64,000 bases of DNA from Bacteroidaceae bacterium (GCA_017427185.1 JAFRTJ010000025.1:1-64000); one strand, 5' to 3'; positions 26,722 through 36,134 are shown, counted from the stretch's first letter. The notes: a model not told the origin generated them from the sequence alone. Translations and numbers: made by a program.

Positions 26722-28271
26722 TTAACCCGTATCTCACTGACTGATTCAAACGGCAATCCCTGGGCATCCGTTCCTTGCAAGATAATCTGGTAGATACCAG
26801 CATCCTGAGGCGCTGGAAACTCCACCTGGCACGCATTTACCGAAGGGTTCCAATAAACTGTGCTGATTTTACTTTTCGAGGGAATCAAACAGTTGGGGTG
26901 GTCTTGAGGAAACTCGTATGTGACGAGACGTGATCCTTCATCCAACATGTAGTTCGAGAGCAATCCATGGCGCGATATGAACGAGATAACACCTTGGCAG
27001 ACTGTCGTTCCGAAAGTAAACACACCTGAGTACACTTCGATATATTTCAACAAACGCGCATCGTAACCCAGTATGTCATCCACATCATATAAAGGCATAC
27101 CATCTAGCAACACTAGAGCAGGCCAATCCGTATAACTTTTCTTGCTTTCCGAGATAGTGAAGAGCTGGTTTATACCATGCACCTTCCTCTTTCTGACACC
27201 TTTCACAAATTCAAGCAGAGCTTCCCTTACAGTGTTGAACTTGGTGTATTCGTCCATATCATAACTATAATCAGGCTTCTTCGAGAGAAATTCTCCTGTA
27301 TGAGCCAGTGTGTCACGAGTCATCCAAGCCACTAAAGCACGTTCCTGCTGTGCCCCAATGCTCCGTTCCCTGAGATCTTGCTCTGAGCACCATACCTGCA
27401 ATCCTGGCAATGATTCAGGAAGAGATTGGGCATAAGGTGTAAGAAACTCCAGCGGTGCAGGATTCAACTCGTTGTCGTAACCATTGAGTAGTGTTGGTTG
27501 GGCAGAATGGATATCGTGAGTGTAATAAAGCCAAGTGTCATCAGCCTGTCGCTGTCCATCATAAACGTCTGCACCCTTTCCAATCATCACCATGCGGCTC
27601 GTCACAGGTCGAGTATCATTCGAGGAACGAGCCATCACGATGTGTCCCTCTATCTCTGGGACGAAGTTCTTTGTGCCCTGCTGAGAGGCAGCTTTTCCGA
27701 CATAGCCTTCCAACGTGTACTCTGCCGTACGCAGATTACCACGAACCACAGAAAGAGTGCGTATGATCATCGCCGAGTCTTTTGGAAGCGCAACTCTCAC
27801 TCCTTGACCTGCCTGATATTCCTTGATACTTTTGTTCTCTTTCCGGTTCTCCTCTTTCATAAAGGTCACATTATCCAGCTGACTTATTCCGTTCGGATTG
27901 ATCACTGAAATGATTTTGCGGCAGAAAGACTTCTCGCCCTCATTCCGCATCGCTCTGGTATAGGCTGTCAACAGATAGTTCCCACTATGAATTCCTTCTG
28001 GTAAGCTTAGCTCAGCCCAGCCTTGTCCATCCTTCAGGTACATCATGGCATGTGCCACCATGCGTGCCGTATCAGCAATTTCCACATAAGCCACCTTGCT
28101 CAGGTTCAACGCGTTGTGATCCTTATCGGTAATCAATACACTCACGTGAATACGCTCACCTGTCAGATAGCACGACTTGTCAGTATATGCCTCCACGCGC
28201 TCGCCCTGTTGTTGTGCGATGGCCAGCAAGCATATTTGGCAAATGATTATGGATAATGATATTCTTTTCAT
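26718..28271 (-). CDS. Exported MG2-like / TonB-plug-like surface protein, third gene of the receptor operon
   Basis: From ATG 28271 the product has 517 residues, with a signal peptide (MKRISLSIIICQICLLAIA). The N-terminal domain (about 20-130) resembles the macroglobulin MG2 fold (AYTDKSCYLTGERIHVSV, GNYLLTAYTR). The C-terminal part contains ALVLLDGMPLYDVDDILGYD and VYSGVFTFGTTVCQGVISFI, which look like a TonB receptor plug without a barrel. The frame is open to 28370, but that would overlap the DUF4249 gene; ATG 28271 lies 17 bases after the DUF4249 stop. Function is unknown. Its fixed position behind a receptor and a DUF4249 lipoprotein suggests a partner at the cell surface. Confidence 0.8.
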   Translation of the reverse strand: MKRISLSIIICQICLLAIAQQQGERVEAYTDKSCYLTGERIHVSVLITDKDHNALNLSKVAYVEIADTARMVAHAMMYLKDGQGWAELSLPEGIHSGNYLLTAYTRAMRNEGEKSFCRKIISVINPNGISQLDNVTFMKEENRKENKSIKEYQAGQGVRVALPKDSAMIIRTLSVVRGNLRTAEYTLEGYVGKAASQQGTKNFVPEIEGHIVMARSSNDTRPVTSRMVMIGKGADVYDGQRQADDTWLYYTHDIHSAQPTLLNGYDNELNPAPLEFLTPYAQSLPESLPGLQVWCSEQDLRERSIGAQQERALVAWMTRDTLAHTGEFLSKKPDYSYDMDEYTKFNTVREALLEFVKGVRKRKVHGINQLFTISESKKSYTDWPALVLLDGMPLYDVDDILGYDARLLKYIEVYSGVFTFGTTVCQGVISFISRHGLLSNYMLDEGSRLVTYEFPQDHPNCLIPSKSKISTVYWNPSVNACQVEFPAPQDAGIYQIILQGTDAQGLPFESVSEIRVN

Positions 28272-28288
28272 CCCGAAGATTCTTGTTT

Positions 28289-29500
28289 TTATTCTCGCCA
28301 AAACGAAGGTTTCTCCAAAGAGCACTTCCAGAAAGAATTCCTGCAGTCTATGCACCAGACAGGACACCATTGCACATATGCCTTGCCGTTGGCATAGTAC
28401 TCGTAAGTAAGTACTTGGAAACCTGCCCTATAAAGTTCATTCCACGTTTTCTCCTTCACCAGATCTTCACTTATCGTGTATGGGGTTCTCAAAGGGAAGT
28501 ATTTTACTTGGCCTTTCTTGATATACATCTCACAAGTAGCCACACTGCCTCGAACGCCTACAAATCCGATTGCCTTGCGGTCTTCTTCCAAGCAGCGGAT
28601 ATTCGAGGGCAATTCGCTTGGCTGAGGAGTAAAGATTCCCCCCATATCGGAACTCTGACGATTACGCAAGTTCTCGTATTCATATTCAGCCTTGGAAATG
28701 GCATACTCTTTCACGCGCGTATAATAACAAGTCTGTAATCGGTTATCAGTGTGACCAATGCTGTAGAGACGATATTGCTGAAGACGATTATCATTGAAGG
28801 TTTCACTGCTGGCCAAAATGTATGACTTGCTAGAATCATTTGCCCAGCCATGATGTTTCATAGCCGTCACAGCGATAATATTATCGGTATTGGGGTCATA
28901 TTCCATAAAAGCTGCCCAAGGCGTGTAGATCTCCCAGTATTCATCATATTCCCAGCGAGTATATTGGGGGGTGCCTGTTCCTGAAGCAGCCGTGCTCACC
29001 AAGATATCCACCTCCAAGTCTTCTCTATCCTGAGCAAAAGAGAGACTATCTATTGAAACAGCGAAAAGAGGTTCCTGAGGCTCACTTTCGTAGGTTAAGC
29101 CATCCACTTTCACTTGCAGCCAATATCTCACTCCCTGTTTCAGGGTGCCAACATTCACTTGAAATGGTGGAACTGAATGAGGATTGACACTCCCAGGGAA
29201 GATCGTTCCGTCGGATCCCATCACACAGATTTCTGCATTGGAAAAGTCTATTGGAGAGGGTCTCTGGCCGTATACTCCAGGATAAAAATCAAAATCCCAA
29301 TTATACGGCATGTTCAAGCCCTCGGTACGGCCAAGGTGGAAGGAACAGAGCGAGTCGGAGTAGATACTGCCCTCCACAACGAGCAGATATTGATCCTCTT
29401 CCTCGAGGTCGGGCACAAAATCCTCTATGCACGAAGTCATCAGCAGAGAACACGCCAGCAGCGTCCAGAATGTTTTGTATGTCAGTTTCATCCGTTTCAT
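28289..29500 (-). CDS. DUF4249 domain lipoprotein
   Basis: The 403-residue product has a lipoprotein signal peptide with lipobox LLMTSC (Cys at about 24), then IEDFVPDLEEEDQYLLVVEG, the opening of DUF4249 proteins, followed by a beta-rich domain and a C-terminal YTISEDLVKEKTWNELY region. DUF4249 proteins are Bacteroidetes outer-membrane lipoproteins that accompany TonB-dependent receptors and are thought to take a SusD-like place, though this is not proven. The gene starts 14 bp after the receptor gene and 17 bp before the third gene, forming a tight operon. A second in-frame ATG is at 29491. Confidence 0.9.
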   Translation of the reverse strand: MKRMKLTYKTFWTLLACSLLMTSCIEDFVPDLEEEDQYLLVVEGSIYSDSLCSFHLGRTEGLNMPYNWDFDFYPGVYGQRPSPIDFSNAEICVMGSDGTIFPGSVNPHSVPPFQVNVGTLKQGVRYWLQVKVDGLTYESEPQEPLFAVSIDSLSFAQDREDLEVDILVSTAASGTGTPQYTRWEYDEYWEIYTPWAAFMEYDPNTDNIIAVTAMKHHGWANDSSKSYILASSETFNDNRLQQYRLYSIGHTDNRLQTCYYTRVKEYAISKAEYEYENLRNRQSSDMGGIFTPQPSELPSNIRCLEEDRKAIGFVGVRGSVATCEMYIKKGQVKYFPLRTPYTISEDLVKEKTWNELYRAGFQVLTYEYYANGKAYVQWCPVWCIDCRNSFWKCSLEKPSFWRE

Positions 29501-29514
29501 TACTCGTCTTTCGA

Positions 29515-32394
29515 TTAGAACTTTAAGTTATAGGAAACAAAGGGGAGGGGCGAGCCGAAAATCGAAAGCTTGTAGCCACGTATCGTGCCATTTCTCACAT
29601 TAAAATAAACGCTGTAGACGTTGTTGCGTCCCAACAGATTGTACACTCCCACCGAGAACCAGCTGTGAGTCTTCCTTGTCTGATGATGACCAGGTTCGAT
29701 GTTGAACGACCAGTCGATGCGGAAGTTATCGGGCAGGCGGTATTCGTTGCGTTCCGTGTAGAAGGGGAACCAACTGTTTTGCTGGTGGTCATAGTACCTT
29801 CCGGCAGGCACGGTGGTGGGACGTCCTGTGGCGTAATCCAGATTCAGGCTGGTGCTGTAGCGTCGTGTGAACCGATAGTTGGCCACCAGGTTCAACTCAT
29901 GAGGGCGGTCGCAATCGGCATTATACCAGTCACCTCCATTGATAGGTCGGGCAGAGTCGTCCTTCTGTCGCAGGAACGTGCGTGAATAGCTGTAGCTGAT
30001 CCATCCGTTCAGTTTGCCCAACGGTTTCTTCAGCTGGACTTCCAGACCGTAAGCTTGGCCTTGTGCGCCGAAGACATCATCCTCCAGATGCTCATTCATG
30101 ATGAGCTTTGCAGCACTTCGGTACGTCAGATAGTTGCTCATCCGTTTGTAGTAGATTTCCGCTGTCAGTTCCAACTGGCGGTTCTCCGTCCGCATATTGT
30201 ATCCAGCTCCAATCTGCCATCCGTGCTGAGGCTTGATGCAGGAGTTCGATAGAGTCCAGATGTCAGTCGGCGACATGATGACCGTATTGCTTACCTTGTG
30301 AACAAACTGGTTCATCGTGTTGACTCCTAGTTTCAGGCTCTGGTCTTCGGTCAGCATATAGCTTGTGGAGAAACGCAGCTCCGGAGCCTGATATAACTTC
30401 CTCATGCCTTCACGCATCGCCTGGAAAATGGCGTATCGGAGTCCACCACTCAGTTTCCATCGCTTGTCGATTTTCCATTCGTCCTCTACGAAGAGAGCCC
30501 CCTCCACCGCCTTGTCGTGGTCTAATTCTTTCAGGGCGACGTTGGAGGGATCTCCCCAAGGCTCGTACTTCCCTGGATGCAGGTTATAGAGAATGGAATT
30601 CCATCCGAACTTCATTTCATGGTGTTCGCCAGCATTCAGGGTTAACAGGCCTCTCAAGAACTTCTGTTGCAATTGGAAGGAGAGAAGTCCCGCCATAGTG
30701 GGTACCTCCTTTTCACCGTTCAGATAGTCATAGTGATCCATTCCAGCGCTGATGGTGCTCAGCAGGCGATCCGACCAGTAAGCCTTCCATTCGACACTTC
30801 CATTGATATTGTTGTAGCCGTACTTGTCATACTCCGTAAAGGAGAAACGGTCATGGCTTCCATAACCATAGACATTGACGAAATGCCGGTCATTCACCGT
30901 CCATGCAAGCGTTCCACTCAGGTCATAGAATCCAGCCTTCCCGTCGTGGTACTCGCTCTTCTCCGGTATCTTCTTCATCATCCAATCGGAATAGGTCGTT
31001 CGGCCTGCCAGCAGCAGTGAGAGATGATTCTTCACGAGAGGGATTTCCAAGTGAGCCTTGCTGGTGAGCAATCCAGCGCTGAGCGAACCGTGCCACTCCT
31101 GCTTGCTCGCCTGCTTGGCCGACATGTTCATCACCGAGGAGATTCTGCCACCGTACTGCGCAGGAATGCTGCTTTTGTAGAGCTCCACATCATTGATGGC
31201 ATCGGCATTGAAAGCCGAGAACAAACCAAAGAGATGCATCGGATTGTAGACCGTATTGCCACTAAGCAGTATCAGGTTCTGATCGGCAGCACCGCCTCTG
31301 ACATTGAATCCGCTGCTTGCCTCGCCCATCGTCTTCACTCCTGGCAGTGTCTCCACCATCTTCATGATGTCTGCCTCGCCCAGCGCCATCGGGACGTTTC
31401 TCAACTGAGAAGGACGGAACTTCTCCACTCCCATCCGGACGACACCTACGTTCGAGCGGAAGGCCGTAACCTCCACTTCGTCCAGGAACTTGTCCTCCGT
31501 CATGGGTTTCAGGCTCTCTATGCCTGCTGTGCCCTCGCTGCGCTCTATCTCTGCCCGCTGGCGCACGGCTGTGCTCCCCTCGCGGAACACTTCGTAGGCA
31601 GGTACCTTCGTATCAATGTCCTCTGTCAGGATCGATTGAGGAACCTCAACCACCCGTGTAACCGTATCCGATGCAGCCCTCTCATCTTGCGGCACAGGCA
31701 ACAGTCCATCCAGATATTCCGTCAATCGGACCAAACTCCTTCCGCGTTCATCGCCCTTGAATTTCAACTTCTGCGTCTGCGCAAAGTTTTTCAACTGTTT
31801 TCTGTATTCAGGATACAGAGACGACAGGCTGCGCAGATTGCTCACCTCATAGTTCCCATCCGCACGATGAAGCATGAAGGCATCGTCAGTCTCAAGTCGC
31901 TTGTAGGAATATCCGTCACGTATCAGGTTCGTCATCCTGTGCTTGGTGCGCTGCCGATGAAGGCTCACCGTCCGTCCATGATAATCCTCGCGCACGAATA
32001 CATCATTATAACGCACGAAGCGGAACCCATCCATCGTGAAATAGTCTACCTTGTCCTGATCGGGCAGCACCACAAACCCGCGCTGGGGAGTCTGGACTTC
32101 CAGCAGATGATTGTACACATCGTAGCGCAATTTGACGTAGGGATACACAACGCCACTGAAGCAGACCTCGCCCACTCGGAACTCCTCGTCCTCCCAATAA
32201 GGATGACTCAGCCATTCCGACGACTGGAAAGTGGTCGTCAGGGCCTTCCCACGATACAGCGCCGCATTATCGCCTGCCGCATCGAAATACTGACGTGACG
32301 CATCTCCGCCTGTCGTCTGCGCCCACAGTATTCCTGGACAGAAATGGAGCGTCAGCCCAATGAGAAACACTATAAACTTACCTCCTCTTATCAT
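29515..32394 (-). CDS. TonB-dependent outer-membrane receptor
   Basis: The 959-residue product has a signal peptide (FIVFLIGLTLHFCPGILWAQ). The plug domain begins at about residue 325 (NVPMALGEADIMKMVETLPG) and contains GFNVRGGAADQNLILL and PAQYGGRISSVMN. The rest is an aromatic-rich beta-barrel ending in a terminal strand with Phe (LPFVSYNLKF). Unlike most receptors paired with DUF4249, no carboxypeptidase-like domain precedes the plug. Instead there is a region of about 290 residues with beta-rich YFTMDGFRFVRYNDVFVRED segments. The substrate is unknown. A promoter match lies only 5 bases upstream of the ATG, suggesting a leaderless message or a chance match. Confidence 0.93.
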   Translation of the reverse strand: MIRGGKFIVFLIGLTLHFCPGILWAQTTGGDASRQYFDAAGDNAALYRGKALTTTFQSSEWLSHPYWEDEEFRVGEVCFSGVVYPYVKLRYDVYNHLLEVQTPQRGFVVLPDQDKVDYFTMDGFRFVRYNDVFVREDYHGRTVSLHRQRTKHRMTNLIRDGYSYKRLETDDAFMLHRADGNYEVSNLRSLSSLYPEYRKQLKNFAQTQKLKFKGDERGRSLVRLTEYLDGLLPVPQDERAASDTVTRVVEVPQSILTEDIDTKVPAYEVFREGSTAVRQRAEIERSEGTAGIESLKPMTEDKFLDEVEVTAFRSNVGVVRMGVEKFRPSQLRNVPMALGEADIMKMVETLPGVKTMGEASSGFNVRGGAADQNLILLSGNTVYNPMHLFGLFSAFNADAINDVELYKSSIPAQYGGRISSVMNMSAKQASKQEWHGSLSAGLLTSKAHLEIPLVKNHLSLLLAGRTTYSDWMMKKIPEKSEYHDGKAGFYDLSGTLAWTVNDRHFVNVYGYGSHDRFSFTEYDKYGYNNINGSVEWKAYWSDRLLSTISAGMDHYDYLNGEKEVPTMAGLLSFQLQQKFLRGLLTLNAGEHHEMKFGWNSILYNLHPGKYEPWGDPSNVALKELDHDKAVEGALFVEDEWKIDKRWKLSGGLRYAIFQAMREGMRKLYQAPELRFSTSYMLTEDQSLKLGVNTMNQFVHKVSNTVIMSPTDIWTLSNSCIKPQHGWQIGAGYNMRTENRQLELTAEIYYKRMSNYLTYRSAAKLIMNEHLEDDVFGAQGQAYGLEVQLKKPLGKLNGWISYSYSRTFLRQKDDSARPINGGDWYNADCDRPHELNLVANYRFTRRYSTSLNLDYATGRPTTVPAGRYYDHQQNSWFPFYTERNEYRLPDNFRIDWSFNIEPGHHQTRKTHSWFSVGVYNLLGRNNVYSVYFNVRNGTIRGYKLSIFGSPLPFVSYNLKF

Positions 32395-32398
32395 ACTG

Positions 32399-32430
32399 CA
32401 AATTTACAACTTTTCCTCGAATTACACAAG
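32399..32430 (-). promoter_or_regulatory. Possible promoter for the receptor operon
   Basis: Minus strand: CTTG at 32427-32430 (one mismatch), 20 bases, then TAAATTTG at 32399-32406. It lies directly against the start codon at 32394, so transcription would begin at or next to the ATG. Confidence 0.5.
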
Positions 32431-32634
32431 AGAAAAAACAGTACATTATTGAATCCACTTTAAAAACAGCTTTCGAGTTATACATTTAACATTTTTAGAG
32501 TGCATTTTAATTAACTGTTCAACTGTTTACTGTTCGTTCTGTTCGCTGTTTGGAGCGGAGGTTTAGAGATCATGTCAAAACTGAAAGGTGAGATTCTGTT
32601 AACGACTTTTCCAAGTGGACTCAGTACATTACTG

Positions 32635-32700
32635 CAACACGTTGAAACCTTCATCGCAACGTGTCAAAAAGACAAAATCAACACGTTGAAACGACGGATT
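32635..32700. repeat. Second array of CAACACGTTG-type dyads at exact 22-bp spacing
   Basis: CAACACGTTG at 32635, CAACGTGTCA at 32657 and CAACACGTTG at 32679, each 22 bp apart, with GAAAC following copies one and three. This is the same unit and period as the array at 10103-10190, again between divergent genes. The rest of the 32431-32811 gap holds only short repeats built on ACTGTTC (about 32513-32552). Confidence 0.83.
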
Positions 32701-32811
32701 CCGCAAGTCTCAGGCATAGTGGGATCGGTAGAATTTTAAGTGAATAATGAAGTTCTTTGACTGGTTATATTCTTTTTTTGCCCAAAAATGGGTTGTTCCA
32801 AATAAAAGTAA

Positions 32812-32819
32812 TACTTTTG
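32812..32819 (+). promoter_or_regulatory. -7 element upstream of the transglutaminase-like gene
   Basis: TACTTTTG matches TAnnTTTG. No clear TTTG lies at the expected distance. The predicted leader is about 120 nt, and nothing recognisable as a riboswitch was seen in it. Confidence 0.5.
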
Positions 32820-32944
32820 CACTGCGAGAATCCAACAAGCCTATTTGCAATGTTTCAATCGCTGGGGCGTACAACTCGTTGAGGATTTGTGAAAGAAAGC
32901 AAACTGTCCGGAACAGGTAATAAGAAAAATTGAAGTTTAGCGAT

Positions 32945-33865
32945 ATGAAAAAGTTTCTGAAAGTTATTTGGGGCATATTCGCCTTTATCGGAATTCTGAC
33001 CACAGCAGGCCTGCTCTATGCGTACTTTGCCAAGTATTACATCTCCATCCATCAACGGCCGGAAAGACGGTATGATGATTATGTTCAATTGCTCCGCACA
33101 TCAGGGGGACTTGAGACGGATACCGTTACCTTCGAGATGAAGATTATCCAGGATACGATTCGTGCAAAAGAGATTCTGACTTACTTCAGTCTTGATTCGC
33201 TATACGATGCCAATGCAAACACCTGGGCCAAGGCACTTGCCATTGGGCAGTTTGTGGCATCCAATATTCCACACGACAATCAGGAGATAGAGCCTGAGCA
33301 CCGCAACGCCATCGATTTGTGGGAATACACAAAGAACGTAGCCCCGGCATTCAATTGCCGACTGCATAGCATCCTCACCTTTGAACTCATGCTTGCCGCG
33401 GGTCTGGAGGCGAGGTATGTTACTTGTCTCCCTGAGGATGAGGATGATAATGACTGCCATGTCGTTAACGAAGTCTGGCTTCCCGAACAGGGAAAGTGGG
33501 CGATGATAGATTCAGATATGGGCGGACATTATATCTGCGACGTTGACGCTGTGCCGCTTTCGCTAAAAGAGATAAGGGAGCATTACATTTCTGGCGAGGA
33601 TATGGTCATCTATGATCTCCTGAAGGATGCGCCCACGAAGGCTCGCTTTTATTCTGCCTATATGGCAAAGAATACCTATTGGTTCCGGTGCCCAGAGACA
33701 CTTTCCTACTATCAGGAAGACTGTGATGAAAACAGGAAGCGTGAGGCTGGCCGGCATATCAATCTTGTCCCAGCAGGTTTTGAATCGTTCATAGAAGATA
33801 ACGATAATGTGAGCACCTCGAATGCCGACATTTTCTGGGCAGCCCCAATCAAGGCAATCTTATAA
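32945..33865 (+). CDS. Membrane-anchored transglutaminase-like protein
   Basis: From ATG 32945 the product has 306 residues. One N-terminal membrane helix (FLKVIWGIFAFIGILTTAGL) precedes a papain-like transglutaminase core. The Cys lies in FNCRLHSILTFELM (about 139), the His in DCHVVNEVWLP (about 175) and the Asp in AMIDSDMGGHY (about 190), so the full catalytic triad is present. An upstream TTG at 32930 would add five residues but the ATG is preferred. Such bacterial proteins are peptidases or crosslinkers rather than confirmed transglutaminases. The core should face the periplasm. The gene stands alone between two unrelated units. Confidence 0.85.
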   Translation: MKKFLKVIWGIFAFIGILTTAGLLYAYFAKYYISIHQRPERRYDDYVQLLRTSGGLETDTVTFEMKIIQDTIRAKEILTYFSLDSLYDANANTWAKALAIGQFVASNIPHDNQEIEPEHRNAIDLWEYTKNVAPAFNCRLHSILTFELMLAAGLEARYVTCLPEDEDDNDCHVVNEVWLPEQGKWAMIDSDMGGHYICDVDAVPLSLKEIREHYISGEDMVIYDLLKDAPTKARFYSAYMAKNTYWFRCPETLSYYQEDCDENRKREAGRHINLVPAGFESFIEDNDNVSTSNADIFWAAPIKAIL

Positions 33866-33879
33866 CTTCCAGAAAAAAA

Positions 33880-34015
33880 GTCGTTTTGTCGTTTTGTCGT
33901 TTTGTCATTTTTGCGCCCCAGCGTTTTTTTCTGGGTCTTATTATATATATATAAAACGCGTTAATATATTAATGCATTAAGGAGAACCCTCACACACTGA
34001 AAACGACAAAACGAC
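33880..34015. repeat. Inverted-repeat intergenic element of GTCGTTTT units
   Basis: Three exact GTCGTTTT units plus GTCATTTT lie at 33880-33911, and two AAAACGAC units, the reverse complement, at 34000-34015. The centre contains a CCCAG/CTGGG hairpin with a T-rich loop (about 33916-33936) and an AT-rich stretch. The element lies between two convergent genes, so a bidirectional terminator function is possible. Confidence 0.75.
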
Positions 34016-34090
34016 ATTTTCACGAACATCACAACTACCTCTCGTCTATCCCATACTGGACGGCATCCGCACACAAAGACAGATATGGCC

Positions 34091-35995
34091 TTACTCCACT
34101 TTCAGCTTCCTTATTTGCAACACTGTGCCAGGCCCATCGCCCGTATCAAGGCGCAAATAATCACCGAAATTACCCCACGAGAATGCAGCGCGCTGAGCCG
34201 CAATATCCACCTGCATGCTGCGCCATTCTGCAGAGGGAGGTAGTGTGAACTGCATGCTGCGTTCTGCCACAGTTGGCGGCGAGAAAAACAGTTCAAAACG
34301 TATTTGCTGATTGCAAATGTACTCAAAGGTAAGCGTATGCTGCTCTTCCATGAGAGGATACGGCAGTTCTGAGGTGAAGACGTAGGGGTCGCCACCTGTG
34401 GTTTCGATAGTATAGCAATCCTCGCCAGTCTGTTTCACCGTCAGGTTGTTTTGTCCCGTTCCCAGCAGAGAAAAATACTCTGCTACTGGGTGGTTGCGCC
34501 AATCTGGGTCAATACATTCGTGTATATTGCAGAAACGTGCCCGAATCTGGGCAATATCTCCTATGGTGACGTATGCATCGTATTCGACGGTCAACCCTTT
34601 CTCCACAGCAAAATAGCGCAAGGGAGCAAAGTAGGAGCAGTCGTCGCCCGACTCACCCGTGGACGCTCCATGGCCATACCTGTAAGCGGTCATCTGCACA
34701 GTGCCAGGCGTATAGACACCGAGACCCAGGCTGCCATCAGCTTTCATGTAGGCTGCCCACTCTTCCTGCCGACTGAAGCTCTCGTTCGGCCAGCCTGGCA
34801 CGGTATCGCACAGCACGTCTTGTTCCCAGGGGTGCATGCCGCGATAGAAGACCAAGTGGTCAAGTTGGTAATCCACAAAGACGGCAGGCATCTCTTGCAT
34901 AGCCGTGGGATGACTCGTGGCTCCTGGACCAGTGTTGCGGAAGGTGTAGTGCAAATGAGCTACACTGTCTTTCAGGGTAATCGTCTCTTCCATCTCCAGT
35001 TCCGGCATAAGGTAATTGCCAGCCCAGTGAACTGGCACAGAAACCACATGCAGCGAAGAATCGGCAATCTCGAATGAGCGCACCTGAGCACACGTGCCGT
35101 CGCACCCTCCGCCCTGTATGGGATTCCATGTCCACGGGTTGTTGCCCCACATCGTTCCATCGGACTCACCGTAGTATGATTGCTGAATGAAACGCCCTTC
35201 GTCGCGATGGTTGAGCAGATTACGATGTTCATTGGAGAGGGCGAAATAGAAGATGCTGCCGCCTCGCTGCATATCAACGCCCAGTCGCACCTTACCGTTG
35301 TCAATGTATTTGAGATGGTCCGAGGCGGCTTCGCGTGCCGCAATCTCTTCGGCCGTGGCTCGGCGCAGATAGATGTTTCTGATTTCCAACGTCACGTCAG
35401 GCGCTTCTCCGGGATCGAGGCGCAGATAGTGACCTGCGCGTCCCCACTCGAATGCTGTACGATGCGCATAGAGGTCGAAGCTTGCCCTTTGCCACAGGTT
35501 CGTGGGTTCAAGCAGACCCAGCACGGCTGAGCGCTCCTCGGAAAGGGGCGTGGCAAAATAGACCTTGAAGCGAGGCATGCGTTTGTTGAGCCGATATTCG
35601 AAGGTCAAGATGCACGAATCCTCGGGTAGGGCTCTCGTGAGTGGACGTGTGGAAACGTATGGGTCGCTGCCCGTCGTAGTTATCACGTAGGAATAAGTGC
35701 CCGATGAACGCAGCTTCATATCGTGGGAAGAACCCGTATCGAACATCATGCGCGTACGAGGCATGTTGCTGGGCGAAACTGGAGTATCAAAAGTGATGCT
35801 GTCAACCTCATCTATCGAATAACATTCTTCGCCTATTTTCAGTACCGCCCCTTCCTGCTGATACGATATCGCGTCTGAAGCAACCTGGTTGTGCATACCG
35901 TCATGCCATAAGTAGAAGTTCTTTATGCTCGCGGCCGAAATCAACGCAGTAATAGCCAATCCCACGCCTCCAAGTATTAGTTTTCTGTTTCTCAT
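34091..35995 (-). CDS. Uncharacterised exported protein with a duplicated module at both ends
   Basis: From ATG 35995 the product has 634 residues and an N-terminal membrane or signal segment (KLILGGVGLAITALISAASI). Residues of about 95-220 and about 520-634 are copies of one module: both contain a TTGxDPYVxT segment, LTFEY, a Phe-rich strand, an ERS segment, a W-x6-D-x2-AxRxAFxWG segment and a YLRLDxGxxP end. Between them lies a beta-rich domain with WNPIQGGGCDGTCAQVRSFE and many aromatic residues, reminiscent of glycan-acting beta-sandwich enzymes. I do not recognise the family. The duplicated ends may be carbohydrate-binding. The frame extends to a GTG at 36010, but the ATG fits the signal sequence better. 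Confidence 0.72.
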   Translation of the reverse strand: MRNRKLILGGVGLAITALISAASIKNFYLWHDGMHNQVASDAISYQQEGAVLKIGEECYSIDEVDSITFDTPVSPSNMPRTRMMFDTGSSHDMKLRSSGTYSYVITTTGSDPYVSTRPLTRALPEDSCILTFEYRLNKRMPRFKVYFATPLSEERSAVLGLLEPTNLWQRASFDLYAHRTAFEWGRAGHYLRLDPGEAPDVTLEIRNIYLRRATAEEIAAREAASDHLKYIDNGKVRLGVDMQRGGSIFYFALSNEHRNLLNHRDEGRFIQQSYYGESDGTMWGNNPWTWNPIQGGGCDGTCAQVRSFEIADSSLHVVSVPVHWAGNYLMPELEMEETITLKDSVAHLHYTFRNTGPGATSHPTAMQEMPAVFVDYQLDHLVFYRGMHPWEQDVLCDTVPGWPNESFSRQEEWAAYMKADGSLGLGVYTPGTVQMTAYRYGHGASTGESGDDCSYFAPLRYFAVEKGLTVEYDAYVTIGDIAQIRARFCNIHECIDPDWRNHPVAEYFSLLGTGQNNLTVKQTGEDCYTIETTGGDPYVFTSELPYPLMEEQHTLTFEYICNQQIRFELFFSPPTVAERSMQFTLPPSAEWRSMQVDIAAQRAAFSWGNFGDYLRLDTGDGPGTVLQIRKLKVE

Positions 35996-36134
35996 AAACC
36001 TAAATTCCACAGCATTACAATTTAATGTAACTTATAAATTCCCGAACAACAAAAGTTGCCCAAAATTCTACCATGTAATATTTTTCACTCATCTTAGTGC
36101 TGCGTTAAAGACAAGAAAATCATCAATGGTATAG

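Noticed and set aside
31024..32298. A 424-codon plus-strand frame opposite the TonB-dependent receptor
   Set aside because: A His/Arg-rich translation with no family features; a shadow of the receptor gene.
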